62,500 nucleotides of DNA from ZC4RG17 sp035304485. GTDB taxonomy: Bacteria > Actinomycetota > Acidimicrobiia > Spongiisociales > ZC4RG35. A model generated the notes under the pieces. That model made no database searches. It had not been told where the DNA came from and worked only from the letters and a program-made list of their open reading frames with translations. The stretch spans positions 1 through 62,500 of the forward strand of contig DATGPZ010000202.1 in assembly GCA_035304485.1 (NCBI GenBank). The letters are read 5' to 3'. The position numbers and the translations under genes are program-made. Below, piece by piece: positions 43,319 through 52,428 of the stretch (position 1 is the first letter of the stretch; every line of letters begins with the position of its first letter).

Positions 43319-43739
43319 CGTCGACGAGGTGGTCCTGGCCGATCGACTGCGCCTCGCCATCGGTCGCCTCGCCAGGCGTCTCCGCCAGCATTCCGTGGGT
43401 GGCCTCACTCCGTCCCAGAGGTCGGTGCTCGCCACCCTCGACCGTCACGGCCCGATGACGATGAGCCGGTTGGCGGAGATCGAAACGATCTCGGCACCAT
43501 CCGTGACGGGGATCATCAGCCGGTTGGCCGAGAAGGAACTGGTGGAGCGCCGCCCCAACCCCGAAGACGGGAGATCGGCCATCGTCGCCCTGACCGCGGC
43601 GGGCCGGGAGATGCTGGAAGCAGGCCGCCGGGAGCGAACCGCCTACCTCCTGGAGCACATAACCAGGTTGAGCGAGGAAGACCGTCGGATCGTGGCCCAG
43701 GCGATCGAGATCCTCGACCGACTGCAGGAGGAGATTTGA
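43308..43739 (+). CDS. MarR family transcriptional regulator
   Basis: 143 residues; winged helix 'MTMSRLAEIETISAPSVTGI' (recognition) and 'LVERRPNPEDGRSAIVALT' (wing). Coupled to the MFS gene by a TTGA overlap. The dyad over its own start is the probable operator. It likely represses an efflux pump that is released by a toxic ligand. Confidence 0.9.
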   Translation: MVSNVDEVVLADRLRLAIGRLARRLRQHSVGGLTPSQRSVLATLDRHGPMTMSRLAEIETISAPSVTGIISRLAEKELVERRPNPEDGRSAIVALTAAGREMLEAGRRERTAYLLEHITRLSEEDRRIVAQAIEILDRLQEEI

Positions 43740-44968
43740 GGTCACCCGCTCTCCTACGGCGGACGTTCTCCGCCTTCTCGGTCAGGAACTTCCGGCTGTA
43801 TTTCGTGGGTCAGGTCGTGTCGGTCTCGGGCACCTGGATGCAGCGAGTGGCGCAATCCTGGCTGGTGCTCGAATTGACCGGTAGCGGATCCGCGGTCGGG
43901 GGAGTGACTGCCTTCCAATTCCTGCCCATCCTCCTGCTCGCTCCGATGGGTGGGCTCGTGGCCGACCGGATGGACAAGCGCCGTGTCCTCTACCTGAGCC
44001 AGTCTCTCGCCGGGCTGACTGCGTTGATCCTCGGAACTCTGGTCCTGACGGGGAAGGTGGAGCTGTGGATGGTGTATGCCCTTGCCCTCACCCTCGGCCT
44101 CGTCGATGCCTTCGACAATCCAGCCCGGAACGCCCTGGTGATGGAGATCGTGGGCCGGTCGCGCCTGACGAATGCGGTAGGCCTCAATTCGGTCCTGATC
44201 AACGGGGCCCGGATCTTGGGGCCGGCTGTCGGCGGTGTCCTGATCGTCACGGTCGGGATCGCCGCCTGCTTTCTCATCAACGCCGCCTCGTACCTCGGGT
44301 TGATCGTCGCCCTGATGCTCATGCGGGAAGACCAGATGGAACGCCCTGTCCCCGAGCGCCGGAAGAAAGGCCAGCTAAGGGAGGCCTTTCGTTACGTCAG
44401 GAGCGAACCGGTGTTGGCGGTCCCTTTGGCGATGATGGCGGTGGTCGGCCTGTTCACCAACGAATTCGAAGTGACGCTGCCGCTGATGGCCCGGTTCACC
44501 TTCGGAGGGGATGCCGACACCTTCGGCCTGATGTTCGCAGCCATGGGGGTGGGTGCTGTCATCGGAGGCCTGTGGACCGCGACCCGGGGGGAGAGACCGG
44601 GTCGAGCGTTGATCCGGTTGTGCTACGGCCTGGCTGTAGCCGTGGCGGCGGCTGCTTTCGCCCCCTGGCTGTGGCTGGAAGTCGTCACGCTCGTGGCGGT
44701 GGGAATCACCTCCACCAGCTTTCTCACGTTGGGCAACTCCGTCCTACAGCTCGAGTGCACGCCGGCCATGCGGGGCCGGGTCGTCGCCTTGCGGGCGGTG
44801 GCGATCCTCGGCGCTCGCCCGCTCGGTGCGCCGCTCGTGGGTTGGATCGGTGAACACCTGGGACCGCGCGTCGGCTTGGCCGTGGGAGCAGCGGCCGCTC
44901 TGTTGGTAGGCGTTTGGGCGCAGGCGCGCGTCAAGCGCTACGACAGCGAACGTGCTCAGGCGGCTTGA
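43736..44968 (+). CDS. MFS transporter, putative drug efflux
   Basis: 410 residues, twelve predicted helices; 'FRLYFVGQVVSVSGTWMQRV' and 'GGLVADRMDKRRVLY' (loop 2-3 motif) are typical of the MFS_3/enterobactin-exporter-like group. TTG start at 43736 overlapping the regulator stop, with GGAGGAG placed correctly. MarR partner implies induced efflux. Confidence 0.9.
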   Translation: MRSPALLRRTFSAFSVRNFRLYFVGQVVSVSGTWMQRVAQSWLVLELTGSGSAVGGVTAFQFLPILLLAPMGGLVADRMDKRRVLYLSQSLAGLTALILGTLVLTGKVELWMVYALALTLGLVDAFDNPARNALVMEIVGRSRLTNAVGLNSVLINGARILGPAVGGVLIVTVGIAACFLINAASYLGLIVALMLMREDQMERPVPERRKKGQLREAFRYVRSEPVLAVPLAMMAVVGLFTNEFEVTLPLMARFTFGGDADTFGLMFAAMGVGAVIGGLWTATRGERPGRALIRLCYGLAVAVAAAAFAPWLWLEVVTLVAVGITSTSFLTLGNSVLQLECTPAMRGRVVALRAVAILGARPLGAPLVGWIGEHLGPRVGLAVGAAAALLVGVWAQARVKRYDSERAQAA

Positions 44969-44991
44969 TCTTTCGCCGGGTGGTTCTGCCG

Positions 44992-45282
44992 TCAGAGGAC
45001 TTTCTCGTAGAGGACGTTCAGGTTCTCGTACTTCGGGCTGCCGTCCACCATCTCGGCGAGTCGCTTCGCCCAGCTCTGGGTCTCCGGTCGGGCGTTGCTC
45101 GCCTCGGCGTGGTCCCAGGAGTCGAAATCGACCTGGATCACGTACTTGTTGGGCTTGTCCCGGAAGCGCAGCAAGCGGATGCCGGTCAACCCGTCGGGGA
45201 AAGAGCTGGAGTCGTCCCGAACGAGATTGAGGAGTGCGTCGCCGTCGGTGGCCTCGACAACGATGTGCTGGGTGAACTTCAC
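44992..45282 (-). CDS. ABM-type (dimeric alpha/beta-barrel) monooxygenase-like protein
   Basis: 96 residues: 'KFTQHIVVEATDGDALLNLV', 'IRLLRFRDKPNKYVIQVDF' and 'SPKYENLNVLYEKVL' suggest an antibiotic-biosynthesis-monooxygenase-like ferredoxin fold. GTG start at 45282 with GGGAGG 7 nt upstream; the frame is open further without similarity. Function unknown. Confidence 0.7.
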   Translation of the reverse strand: MKFTQHIVVEATDGDALLNLVRDDSSSFPDGLTGIRLLRFRDKPNKYVIQVDFDSWDHAEASNARPETQSWAKRLAEMVDGSPKYENLNVLYEKVL

Positions 45283-45418
45283 GGCGAAACCTCCCGGTCG
45301 ATTCGTTGGGCACCGGCAAGGTTGGAGCCTAACCAGCGAGCGTGGCGGATTGCGAGGAGGGCAGGGATATGGAACGCCAGCCTGATAGCGTCGTGCGAGA
45401 ACCGTAGAGAGGAGCGAG

Positions 45419-46024
45419 ATGACGGAGCTTGACGAGTCGTCATCGGGGCTCAGGACGAGCCTGCGAAGAGGGATCGCCCGCACGTGGTGGACGTTCGTCT
45501 TTCGCGGCCTGGTCGCCGTCGGGTTCGGGTTGGCCGCACTCGTGTGGCCCGAGATCACGCTGCTGGCGCTGGTGCTCTTGTTCGGGGCCTTCTCCCTCGT
45601 CGATGGGGTGGTGGCCGTCCTGGCCGGTTTCACGGGACGAGAATCGATCCGCTGGTGGCTCGTGATCTGGGGGCTGGTGGCGGTTGCCGCCGGGGTGATC
45701 GTCTTCGTATGGCCGGGGATCAGCGCCTTGGTGCTCGTCTACGTGGTGGCGGCGTGGGCGATCGTGACGGGCGCGACCGAGATCGCGGCCGCCATCACCT
45801 GGCGGCGCGAGATCGACAACGAGTGGGTGTTGATCGTCGCCGGTGTGCTGTCGATACTGGTGGGCGGGATCCTGGCGATCCAGCCGGGCTCGGGCGCCCT
45901 GGCGTTGGTATGGCTGATCGGAGCTCACGCGGTGGTGCTCGGAGTCCTGCTGGTGATCGTGGGCTTCCGCGTCCGCGAACTGGGTCGTCACCTCCCCGGC
46001 GGTTCCGAATCGCCGATCGAGTGA
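45419..46024 (+). CDS. HdeD/DUF308 family membrane protein
   Basis: 201 residues with six predicted helices in three hairpins, each with a GWAxxxP-like pattern ('ALVWPEITLLALVLLFGAFS', 'VIVFVWPGISALVLVYVVAA', 'GGILAIQPGSGALALVWLIG'), the threefold repeat typical of HdeD. AGAGGAG precedes the ATG. Seven nt separate it from the P-type ATPase gene, so the two form an operon. Confidence 0.85.
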   Translation: MTELDESSSGLRTSLRRGIARTWWTFVFRGLVAVGFGLAALVWPEITLLALVLLFGAFSLVDGVVAVLAGFTGRESIRWWLVIWGLVAVAAGVIVFVWPGISALVLVYVVAAWAIVTGATEIAAAITWRREIDNEWVLIVAGVLSILVGGILAIQPGSGALALVWLIGAHAVVLGVLLVIVGFRVRELGRHLPGGSESPIE

Positions 46025-46031
46025 AGAGGTC

Positions 46032-48833
46032 ATGACCTCCGCCGATCCGATCGGCCCGGAGTCGGTGGACGCACCGTGGTCCCAGGCGCCCGGCCGAGTG
46101 GCCGAACTCCTGTCCACCGACCTCGAATCGGGATTGACTGCCGACCAGGCGCAGGAGCGCCTCGAGAGATTCGGACGAAACGAGCTCACACAAGAGGATC
46201 CACTTCCGGAGTGGCGCAAGTTTCTCGCCCAGTTCTCCGACCCCCTCATCTATCTGCTGCTGGCGGCGGTGGCGGTCTCGCTCGCCGTCTGGGTGCTCGA
46301 GGGATCCGAAGGAATCCCCTTCGAAGCGATCGTGATCGCCGTCATCGTTCTCTTGAACGCGATCCTGGGATACGTGCAGGAGGCTCGGGCCGCCCAAGCG
46401 GTGGCCGCCTTGCAGCGGATGGCAGCGCCCACCGCCACCGTTGTGAGGGATGGCCGCCAGCAGGAGATCGAGACCGCGCTGGTGGTCCCGGGTGACATCC
46501 TGTTGCTCAACGAAGGGGACGCCGTCAGCGCCGACGCCCGGCTGATCGAATCGGCTTCGCTGACCGTCGCCGAGGCCGCACTCACCGGAGAGTCGGAACC
46601 GGTAGCGAAGGTCGTCACCCCAGTCGACGAATCGACCGACTTGGGGGACCGGGCGAGCATGGTCTTCAGCGGCACCGCCGTCACCCGGGGACGCGGAAAG
46701 GCGGTGGTGACGGCCACCGGCATGCGTACCGAGATGGGTCAGATCGCCCGACTGCTCGGACGTACGGAAGAAGACGTGACCCCGCTTCAGGCCGAGGTGT
46801 CCCACGTCGGTCGGGCGCTGGGCATCGCTGTGATCGTGATCACGGCGATCGTGGTAGGCGCCATTCTCCTCACGAGCGAGATCACATCCGCCTCCGATGT
46901 GGTGGACATCTTTCTCGTCGGTGTCTCCCTGGCGGTTGCGGCCGTGCCCGAAGGCCTCCCGGCGATCCTGTCGGTCGTTTTGGCCCTGGGTGTGCAGCGG
47001 ATGGCACGTAGGAACGCCATCGTGAAGCGACTCTCCTCGGTCGAGACTCTCGGCTCCGCCTCGGTCGTGTGCACGGACAAGACCGGCACCCTCACCCGAA
47101 ACGAGATGACGATCGAGACGGTGGTCACCCCGAACCAGGAGGTGGAAGTGACCGGCTCCGGCTACCGGCCGGAGGGCGAGTTCCTGGTCGATGGGAAGCG
47201 GCTCGAAGATCCGGCCCTCATCGAGGAAGTGGCGATGGTGGTGGGCGGAGGGAGCCTGGCCTCCGACGCCTCCATCAGGTTCGAGGACGGCGAGTGGGTG
47301 GCGTTCGGCGACCCGACGGAAGCCGCCTTCCTGGTGGCAGAAGCCAAGCTCGGGGTCGACGCCGACCGGCGCCGCCGGTTCCGCCGCGTCGGCGAGATTC
47401 CCTTCACCTCCGAACGCAAGCTGATGACGACCTTCGAGGCCGACGCCGATCGGGACGGCCGCATCGATGTCGTCAGCAAGGGTGCTCCCGACGTGCTGTT
47501 GGCTCGTTGCGCACTCGAACGCGTCGGCGGCGAGGTCGTCCCCCTGACCGACGAGCGACGTCGCTTCCACCTGACGACGGTGGATCGCTTGGCCGATCGG
47601 GCCCTCCGGACCCTGGCGGTTGCCTATCGCACCCTTCCCGACACCGAGCCTCCGGGCGACGAGGAGGGTGTCGAAGAGGGATTGGTGTATGTCGGGATGG
47701 TCGGGATCATCGACCCGCCACGCGACGAGGCGCGAGACGCCATCCGCGAGGCGACCGCCGCCGGGGTTCGGGTGATCATGATCACCGGCGATCACCCCCG
47801 CACTGCGGCGCGTATCGCCTCCGATCTCGGGATCGGGAGCGGTGAGTCTCCCTTGACCGGGGCGGAAATCGAGGCCATGGACGACGACCAGCTACGCGAA
47901 GCGGTGAGAGAGGTGTCGGTCTTCGCTCGGGTGGCACCGGTCCACAAGCTGAGGATCGTCGATGCCCTCCAGGACCTCGATCAGATCGTGGCGATGACCG
48001 GCGACGGCGTCAACGACGCCCCTGCCCTCAAGTCCGCTGACATCGGCGTGGCGATGGGGATCACCGGCACCGACGTCAGCAAGGAGGCGGCCGACATGAT
48101 CCTCACGGACGACAACTTCGCCACGATCATCAGCGCCATCCGCGAGGGGAGGGGGATCTTCGCCAACATCCGCAAGTTCTTGCGGTTCCTCCTGTCGTCC
48201 AACATCGGCGAGGTGATGACGATGTTCTTTGGGGTCGTCCTGGCGGGGGTGATCGGGCTCGAAGACGCGGGTGGCGCAGTCGCGGTCCCGCTTCTGGCGA
48301 CCCAGATCCTCTGGATCAACCTCCTCACCGACACCGGTCCTGCCCTGGCGATGGGAGTCGATCCGCCTCCTCCCGACGTCATGCGTCGACCACCTCGCAG
48401 GCTCGCCGACCGGATCATCGATCGGCGGATGTGGAGCGGGATCGTCTTCGTGGGTTTCGTGATGGCGGCAGTGAGCCTGGTCGCCCTCGACCTGCGTCTG
48501 CCCGGCGGCCTGTTCGAGGGTCGAGAGAGCGTCGAGCACGCCCGGACCATGGCTTTCACCACCCTGGTGTTCGCCCAGTTGTTCAACACGTTCAACTCAC
48601 GCTCGGACCGGGACAGCGCCTTCGATCACCTCTTCACCAACCCGCTGCTCTGGGGGGCGATCGGTCTCTCGATCGTCCTCCAGGTGGCAGTGGTCCAACT
48701 GCAGTTCCTGAATGAGCCGTTCGGAACCACCCCGCTACCGCTCCTCGACTGGGCGGTGTGTGTCGCTCTGGCCAGCGTCGTCCTGTGGGCGGACGAGCTG
48801 AAGAAGCTGGTCACCCGCGCCTCGTCGGGATAA
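46032..48833 (+). CDS. P-type cation-transporting ATPase, P2A (Ca2+/PMR1-like)
   Basis: 933 residues. A domain 'EAALTGESEPVAKV'; phosphorylation site 'VVCTDKTGTLTRNE' (Asp near 348); TM4 'VPEGLPAILSV' (PEGL as in SERCA/PMR1-type pumps); N domain 'VSKGAPDVLL'; hinge 'MTGDGVNDAPALKSADIG'. Ten helices. N-terminal cation ATPase domain 'TADQAQERLERFGRNEL'. Exports Ca2+, Mn2+ or another cation. Resembles mycobacterial CtpF, which belongs to the DosR regulon, but no DosR-like box is visible before this operon. Confidence 0.9.
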   Translation: MTSADPIGPESVDAPWSQAPGRVAELLSTDLESGLTADQAQERLERFGRNELTQEDPLPEWRKFLAQFSDPLIYLLLAAVAVSLAVWVLEGSEGIPFEAIVIAVIVLLNAILGYVQEARAAQAVAALQRMAAPTATVVRDGRQQEIETALVVPGDILLLNEGDAVSADARLIESASLTVAEAALTGESEPVAKVVTPVDESTDLGDRASMVFSGTAVTRGRGKAVVTATGMRTEMGQIARLLGRTEEDVTPLQAEVSHVGRALGIAVIVITAIVVGAILLTSEITSASDVVDIFLVGVSLAVAAVPEGLPAILSVVLALGVQRMARRNAIVKRLSSVETLGSASVVCTDKTGTLTRNEMTIETVVTPNQEVEVTGSGYRPEGEFLVDGKRLEDPALIEEVAMVVGGGSLASDASIRFEDGEWVAFGDPTEAAFLVAEAKLGVDADRRRRFRRVGEIPFTSERKLMTTFEADADRDGRIDVVSKGAPDVLLARCALERVGGEVVPLTDERRRFHLTTVDRLADRALRTLAVAYRTLPDTEPPGDEEGVEEGLVYVGMVGIIDPPRDEARDAIREATAAGVRVIMITGDHPRTAARIASDLGIGSGESPLTGAEIEAMDDDQLREAVREVSVFARVAPVHKLRIVDALQDLDQIVAMTGDGVNDAPALKSADIGVAMGITGTDVSKEAADMILTDDNFATIISAIREGRGIFANIRKFLRFLLSSNIGEVMTMFFGVVLAGVIGLEDAGGAVAVPLLATQILWINLLTDTGPALAMGVDPPPPDVMRRPPRRLADRIIDRRMWSGIVFVGFVMAAVSLVALDLRLPGGLFEGRESVEHARTMAFTTLVFAQLFNTFNSRSDRDSAFDHLFTNPLLWGAIGLSIVLQVAVVQLQFLNEPFGTTPLPLLDWAVCVALASVVLWADELKKLVTRASSG

Positions 48834-48871
48834 CGAGGTTCCACCTCCAGGACAGCGGGTAGACGGGCGCC

Positions 48872-49267
48872 ATGGATACTCAGGAAGCTCGCGCAAAGCT
48901 GGAAGCGGAAAGGGACCGACTGGTGGCCCTACGGGACCGCCAGGAGGCTTCGGCCGGTCTGGACGACACCCTGGCGGAAGCCACCGGCACCCTCTCCAAC
49001 GTGGACCAACACCCTGGTGACGTCGGCAGCGAGACCTTCGAGCGCACCAAGGAGCTGGCGGTCGAGGACCAAATCGATGAGCGCCTGGCCGATGTCGACG
49101 ACGCTCTGGCCCGAATCGAGCGCGGCGAATTCGGTCGTTGCGAAGTATGCCGCCGGGAGATCGACGCCGAGCGGCTCCAGGCCCGCCCCGACGCCCGGTA
49201 CTGCAAGGAACATCAGCAGGAGGCCGACGACGCGGCGTCGAACGAGCGCGACTTGGGCGAGCGCTAG
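48872..49267 (+). CDS. DksA/TraR-type C4 zinc-finger protein
   Basis: 131 residues: an N-terminal coiled coil (about 1-75, many Glu/Ala/Arg heptads) and a zinc site 'RCEVCRREIDAERL' followed by 'RYCKEHQQEA' (CxxC-17x-C-2x-H; His replaces the last Cys of DksA). Likely RNA-polymerase secondary-channel binder or, as in many actinobacteria, a RbpA/CarD-independent stress protein of unknown target. A TAGACG box lies 6 nt before the ATG. The end overlaps the convergent amidohydrolase by 4 nt. Confidence 0.85.
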   Translation: MDTQEARAKLEAERDRLVALRDRQEASAGLDDTLAEATGTLSNVDQHPGDVGSETFERTKELAVEDQIDERLADVDDALARIERGEFGRCEVCRREIDAERLQARPDARYCKEHQQEADDAASNERDLGER

Positions 49268-50481
49268 GGGCTCCAGGCGGTCCGCCATACCCGCCACAGG
49301 GAAGCAGGATCGCTGAAGGGGTCTCCGTGGACGAGGAAGAAGTCGGCCGGCCCTCCCTCGGCGATGACGCCCGCCTCGGCCACGCCCAACAACTCGCCCC
49401 CTCGCCAGGTCGCCGCGGCCATGGCTTCGGATGGTTCGATGCCGGCGTGAACGAGACTCTCCACCTCCCACGCCAACTGGTTGGCCCGCAAGGAGCCTCC
49501 CCCGAAGTCGCTGCCGGTGGCCAATGCCACTCCTGCCCGGTGGGCGATCCGGACCGATTCCTCGGCCTGACGAATTCTGGCTTCGATCGTGGCGCGTCCC
49601 CCCTCCGCAGTGAATCGCTCGTGGTTGGTCGTGTCAGCGAAAGACAGCCACGACCGCATTACGGCCAGCGTCGTCACGAGGAATGTGCCGCCGTCGGCCA
49701 TCGTCCGGGCTAGGTCTTCGTCCAGTTCAAACCCGTGCTCTATCGAGTCGACTCCGGCGAGGACCGCGGCCCGTGCACCAGCCAGCCGGCTGGAATGCGC
49801 TGCCACCGTGCCTCCGTTGGCGTGGGCCGCCTCGACCACCTTTCGCACCTCGTGCTCGGTCCAAGGCGACGTGTCAGGGTCAGGCCCATCCATGTACAGC
49901 TTGATGAGGTCGGCCCCATCTGCGAGCTGAGCCAGGGCCGCCTCCAACAGCTCGTCTCCATCGGCCGCCGTCACCGTCTCGGGTATCGGCTGTGAGCCTT
50001 CCTTGAAGATCCAGGATCCGGCCGCCCGGATGTGTGGTCGGTCGAAGCGACCTTCCCACCGATCGCGAACAGTCAGCGCCAGAGCCCGCTCTCGCCCGTC
50101 CTCGGGATCAAGTCCGATCGGCGAACCGACGTCGCGCATCCACCGGACGCCGGCATCCAAGGCGATCTTTCCGTTGTGCTCGGCCACCGCCAGTAGATCG
50201 GAAGGAGGGTCGCTGAAGCGTCGAATCCAGTTGGCCCCACCAGGCCCGGTCACGTGGCTGTGGCAATCCACGAGGCCCGGAACGAATGTGGCACCGTCGC
50301 AATCCACGATGCGAGCAGTCTCGGGAGGGAGGCGTTCCCCACTCGGTGCGATCCAGGCGATGACGTCGCCTATCACCAGGATGTCCGTGCCGAGCCTCAG
50401 GAGCCCAGCGCGCGTGTCCGCCAAGGCTCCGTTGCTGTACAGGACTGGGTGGTTGCGGGCGCTCTCCGCCATCTTGGTCAT
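49264..50481 (-). CDS. amidohydrolase, imidazolonepropionase/prolidase-like
   Basis: 405 residues. Metal ligands: 'GLVDCHSHVTGPGG' (HxH), 'DLIKLYMDG' (Lys that is often carbamylated), 'GGTVAAHSSRLAGARAAV' (His), 'DSIEHGFELD' (His) and 'ALATGSDFGGGS' (Asp). This binuclear layout fits the Xaa-Pro dipeptidase/imidazolonepropionase-like branch of PF01979, not the TRZ/ATZ-like branch of the proteins at the window's left end. ATG at 50481; the frame is open upstream to 50586 without similarity. Confidence 0.85.
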   Translation of the reverse strand: MTKMAESARNHPVLYSNGALADTRAGLLRLGTDILVIGDVIAWIAPSGERLPPETARIVDCDGATFVPGLVDCHSHVTGPGGANWIRRFSDPPSDLLAVAEHNGKIALDAGVRWMRDVGSPIGLDPEDGRERALALTVRDRWEGRFDRPHIRAAGSWIFKEGSQPIPETVTAADGDELLEAALAQLADGADLIKLYMDGPDPDTSPWTEHEVRKVVEAAHANGGTVAAHSSRLAGARAAVLAGVDSIEHGFELDEDLARTMADGGTFLVTTLAVMRSWLSFADTTNHERFTAEGGRATIEARIRQAEESVRIAHRAGVALATGSDFGGGSLRANQLAWEVESLVHAGIEPSEAMAAATWRGGELLGVAEAGVIAEGGPADFFLVHGDPFSDPASLWRVWRTAWSP

Positions 50482-50586
50482 GGTCTCGATTCTGGCACCC
50501 GGCGCGAGAGCCCGAATGACTAGTCCACGGGAGGGTGTTCGGGATGGGCCTCCAGCCCGAAGGCGCTCGGGGCCGATGGTCACCAC

Positions 50587-51555
50587 ATGGACCGACTGTC
50601 ACGTCTGGAAGGCCCCGCGCCCGGCATCGCTGCGGTGGTGGCGAGCGGAATCGGCTCTGCGGTGGTCTTCGTGGTGATTGGGCCCTTCCTCCCAATGCAT
50701 CGCGCCGACGTCGAGGTGGTGGTCTTTCTCGTCACGTTCGGAGTGATCCTCACCATCGCCCTGGCCTATAGCTGGGGCATCGATCACGTGTGGCGGCGGA
50801 CCCACCGGGAGGCGGAGCGGGCCGTGGCCGGCTACAAGAGTGAATTCGCCGCCCGGCTGAGCCACGAGCTGCGTACCTCCCTCACTGGCATCGTCGGGTA
50901 CGCGCAGCTCGTCGATCCCGCCGAGTCGGGTGATGACAATGCGGAGGCGCTGAGGACGGTGATCCAGCAATCGGTCCAGCTGAGCCGCGTGGTCGACGAT
51001 CTGACCGTATCCGGTCGGATCGAGGCAGATGAGCTCCGTCTGCAGACCATGGAGGTCGAGATGCTGGCGACGGTCCAGGCGACCGTGGACTTCTCCTCGC
51101 TGGGAGGTGACCCCGTGTTCGTCGACTGTGACGACGCCGTCGTCCTCGCTGATCCCGAGGCGCTGCGTCACGTCCTGCGGAACTTGATCGGAAATGCTCT
51201 ACGGCACGGTCTCCCACCCGTCGAGATCCGGGGTCGACAGTTCGGTGAACGTTATCTCTGCCAGGTCGTGGACCATGGGCCGGGCCTGGGTGAGGGCGTG
51301 GACCCATTGGCGAAGGGGGACGACATCTGCCTGGGCCTGTACGTGGCCCGGCGGCTCGCAGAAGCGATGGGCGGTGAACTGACCCATCGACGTGTGCGAG
51401 GCGAGACGCATTTCATCCTGATGGTTCCCATGGCGGAGGCCCGTCCCGACCCTGGCTCGTCCCTCCGTCACCTCAGATCAGCCATAGCCCGACTCGACAA
51501 GGAGGACCGCCGGCATGTTCAAGCGACGCGCGGAGCGGCGTCAGCAGCACTGTGA
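50587..51555 (+). CDS. membrane sensor histidine kinase (short)
   Basis: 322 residues. Two helices at about 15-60 without a periplasmic domain, then HisKA 'RLSHELRTSLTGIVGYAQLV' (His near 92) and an ATPase domain with 'LRNLIGNALRHGL' (N box), 'VVDHGPGLG' (G1) and 'CLGLYVARRLAEAMGG' (G2). The first G of the second glycine box is Cys-Leu, a mild deviation. Orphan; no response regulator adjacent. The 3' end overlaps the zinc-ribbon gene by 41 nt. Confidence 0.82.
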   Translation: MDRLSRLEGPAPGIAAVVASGIGSAVVFVVIGPFLPMHRADVEVVVFLVTFGVILTIALAYSWGIDHVWRRTHREAERAVAGYKSEFAARLSHELRTSLTGIVGYAQLVDPAESGDDNAEALRTVIQQSVQLSRVVDDLTVSGRIEADELRLQTMEVEMLATVQATVDFSSLGGDPVFVDCDDAVVLADPEALRHVLRNLIGNALRHGLPPVEIRGRQFGERYLCQVVDHGPGLGEGVDPLAKGDDICLGLYVARRLAEAMGGELTHRRVRGETHFILMVPMAEARPDPGSSLRHLRSAIARLDKEDRRHVQATRGAASAAL

Positions 51556-51688
51556 GCATCCCAACGCCAACCGGACGACCAACTTCGGTCTGGAACGGGT
51601 GACCTGTCCGGACTGCGGCTGGATCGAGGTCAGGAACCTGCCCGAGGAGGTGGTCGTGTCCGAGAAGCTGGGGGTCGCGGCTCGTTGA
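51515..51688 (+). CDS. mini zinc-ribbon protein, 57 aa
   Basis: The ATG at 51515 has a perfect AAGGAGG 9 nt upstream, inside the end of the kinase gene. The product is basic at its N-terminus ('MFKRRAERRQQHCEHPNANR') and has two metal-binding pairs: HC-EH near 12-15 and CPDC at 31-34 ('VTCPDCGWIEVRN'). The hidden overlap and strong ribosome site argue for translational coupling to the kinase. Function unknown; possibly nucleic-acid or regulator binding. Confidence 0.65.
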   Translation: MFKRRAERRQQHCEHPNANRTTNFGLERVTCPDCGWIEVRNLPEEVVVSEKLGVAAR

Positions 51689-51720
51689 CATGCCCGATTC
51701 GAGGTGGTCGGTAGGAACAC

Positions 51721-51757
51721 AGAGAGGGCCGGACCCTTTGGGGGTCCGGCCCTCTCT
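51721..51757. terminator. bidirectional terminator hairpin
   Basis: A perfect 16-bp stem (AGAGAGGGCCGGACCC at 51721-51736 pairing with 51742-51757) with a 5-nt TTTGG loop, between convergent genes ending at 51688 and 51778. No long T-tract on either side, but the stem is the strongest in the window. Confidence 0.8.
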
Positions 51758-51777
51758 CGTCGGTCGCCGTGTCGTCT

Positions 51778-52314
51778 TCAGAGAAGCACGGCCTTGTTGC
51801 GGATGCGGAGGAAGACGAAGCCGATGAAGACCAGCGTCAGTCCGATCGCAACTGCCATCGCCGACAGGGCATAGGACAGGATTCCCACGCTCAGGGCGGT
51901 GGTGAGGGTGGTGGCATCGAGCCAGGAGGCCCGGGCCTCGTTGGGGACCATCACCTGCTCGCCGGATTCGTCGAGGACCGGTTGACCGTTCTCGTCGACG
52001 GCGGGGACCATCCGTTCCATCTCGGAGTAGTAGAGGCCGCCGGTCCGGTCCAGCTGATGGTGGGTGATGATGTCGGCCTGCGCCCACATCGTGAACGGGC
52101 CCCGGACGGCCGTTTCAGGGATGGCCGCATCTTCGGGAGTGACGATCTTCTGGGCTGCCGCCTGATCCCAGGTGTACCAGGCTCCGAAGACACCGCCGGC
52201 AATGGCACCGAACCCGACGGTGAGCGCCAGGACGGCGGCGGTGAGGAGCAGCCAGCTCTTCTTGAGTGTGGTCGCCTGTTCTGGGGCGACTCGGTCGGTG
52301 ACGATGGCAGTCAT
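51778..52314 (-). CDS. uncharacterised membrane protein, 178 aa
   Basis: Two hydrophobic helices (about 20-45 'SWLLLTAAVLALTVGFGAI' and 145-170) enclose an extracytoplasmic region of about 95 residues with 'GPFTMWAQADIITHHQLDRT' and acidic stretches. The His pair may bind metal or heme. AAAGGAAGG precedes the ATG. A GGGAC-N4-GTCCC element lies about 120 nt upstream. Placed next to the membrane operon at 52429-55096, so a role in the same respiratory process is plausible but unproven. Confidence 0.65.
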   Translation of the reverse strand: MTAIVTDRVAPEQATTLKKSWLLLTAAVLALTVGFGAIAGGVFGAWYTWDQAAAQKIVTPEDAAIPETAVRGPFTMWAQADIITHHQLDRTGGLYYSEMERMVPAVDENGQPVLDESGEQVMVPNEARASWLDATTLTTALSVGILSYALSAMAVAIGLTLVFIGFVFLRIRNKAVLL

Positions 52315-52428
52315 CGGTAGCCTTCCTTTCTCGTTTGGCAAACTGCCGATGCCGTGATCATCGGTGAAGGCACCCTGTGTCGCCGAGAGTCCAAGGTCCC
52401 TCCGGGAGTCGGAGAAGTCCCCTTCCCT

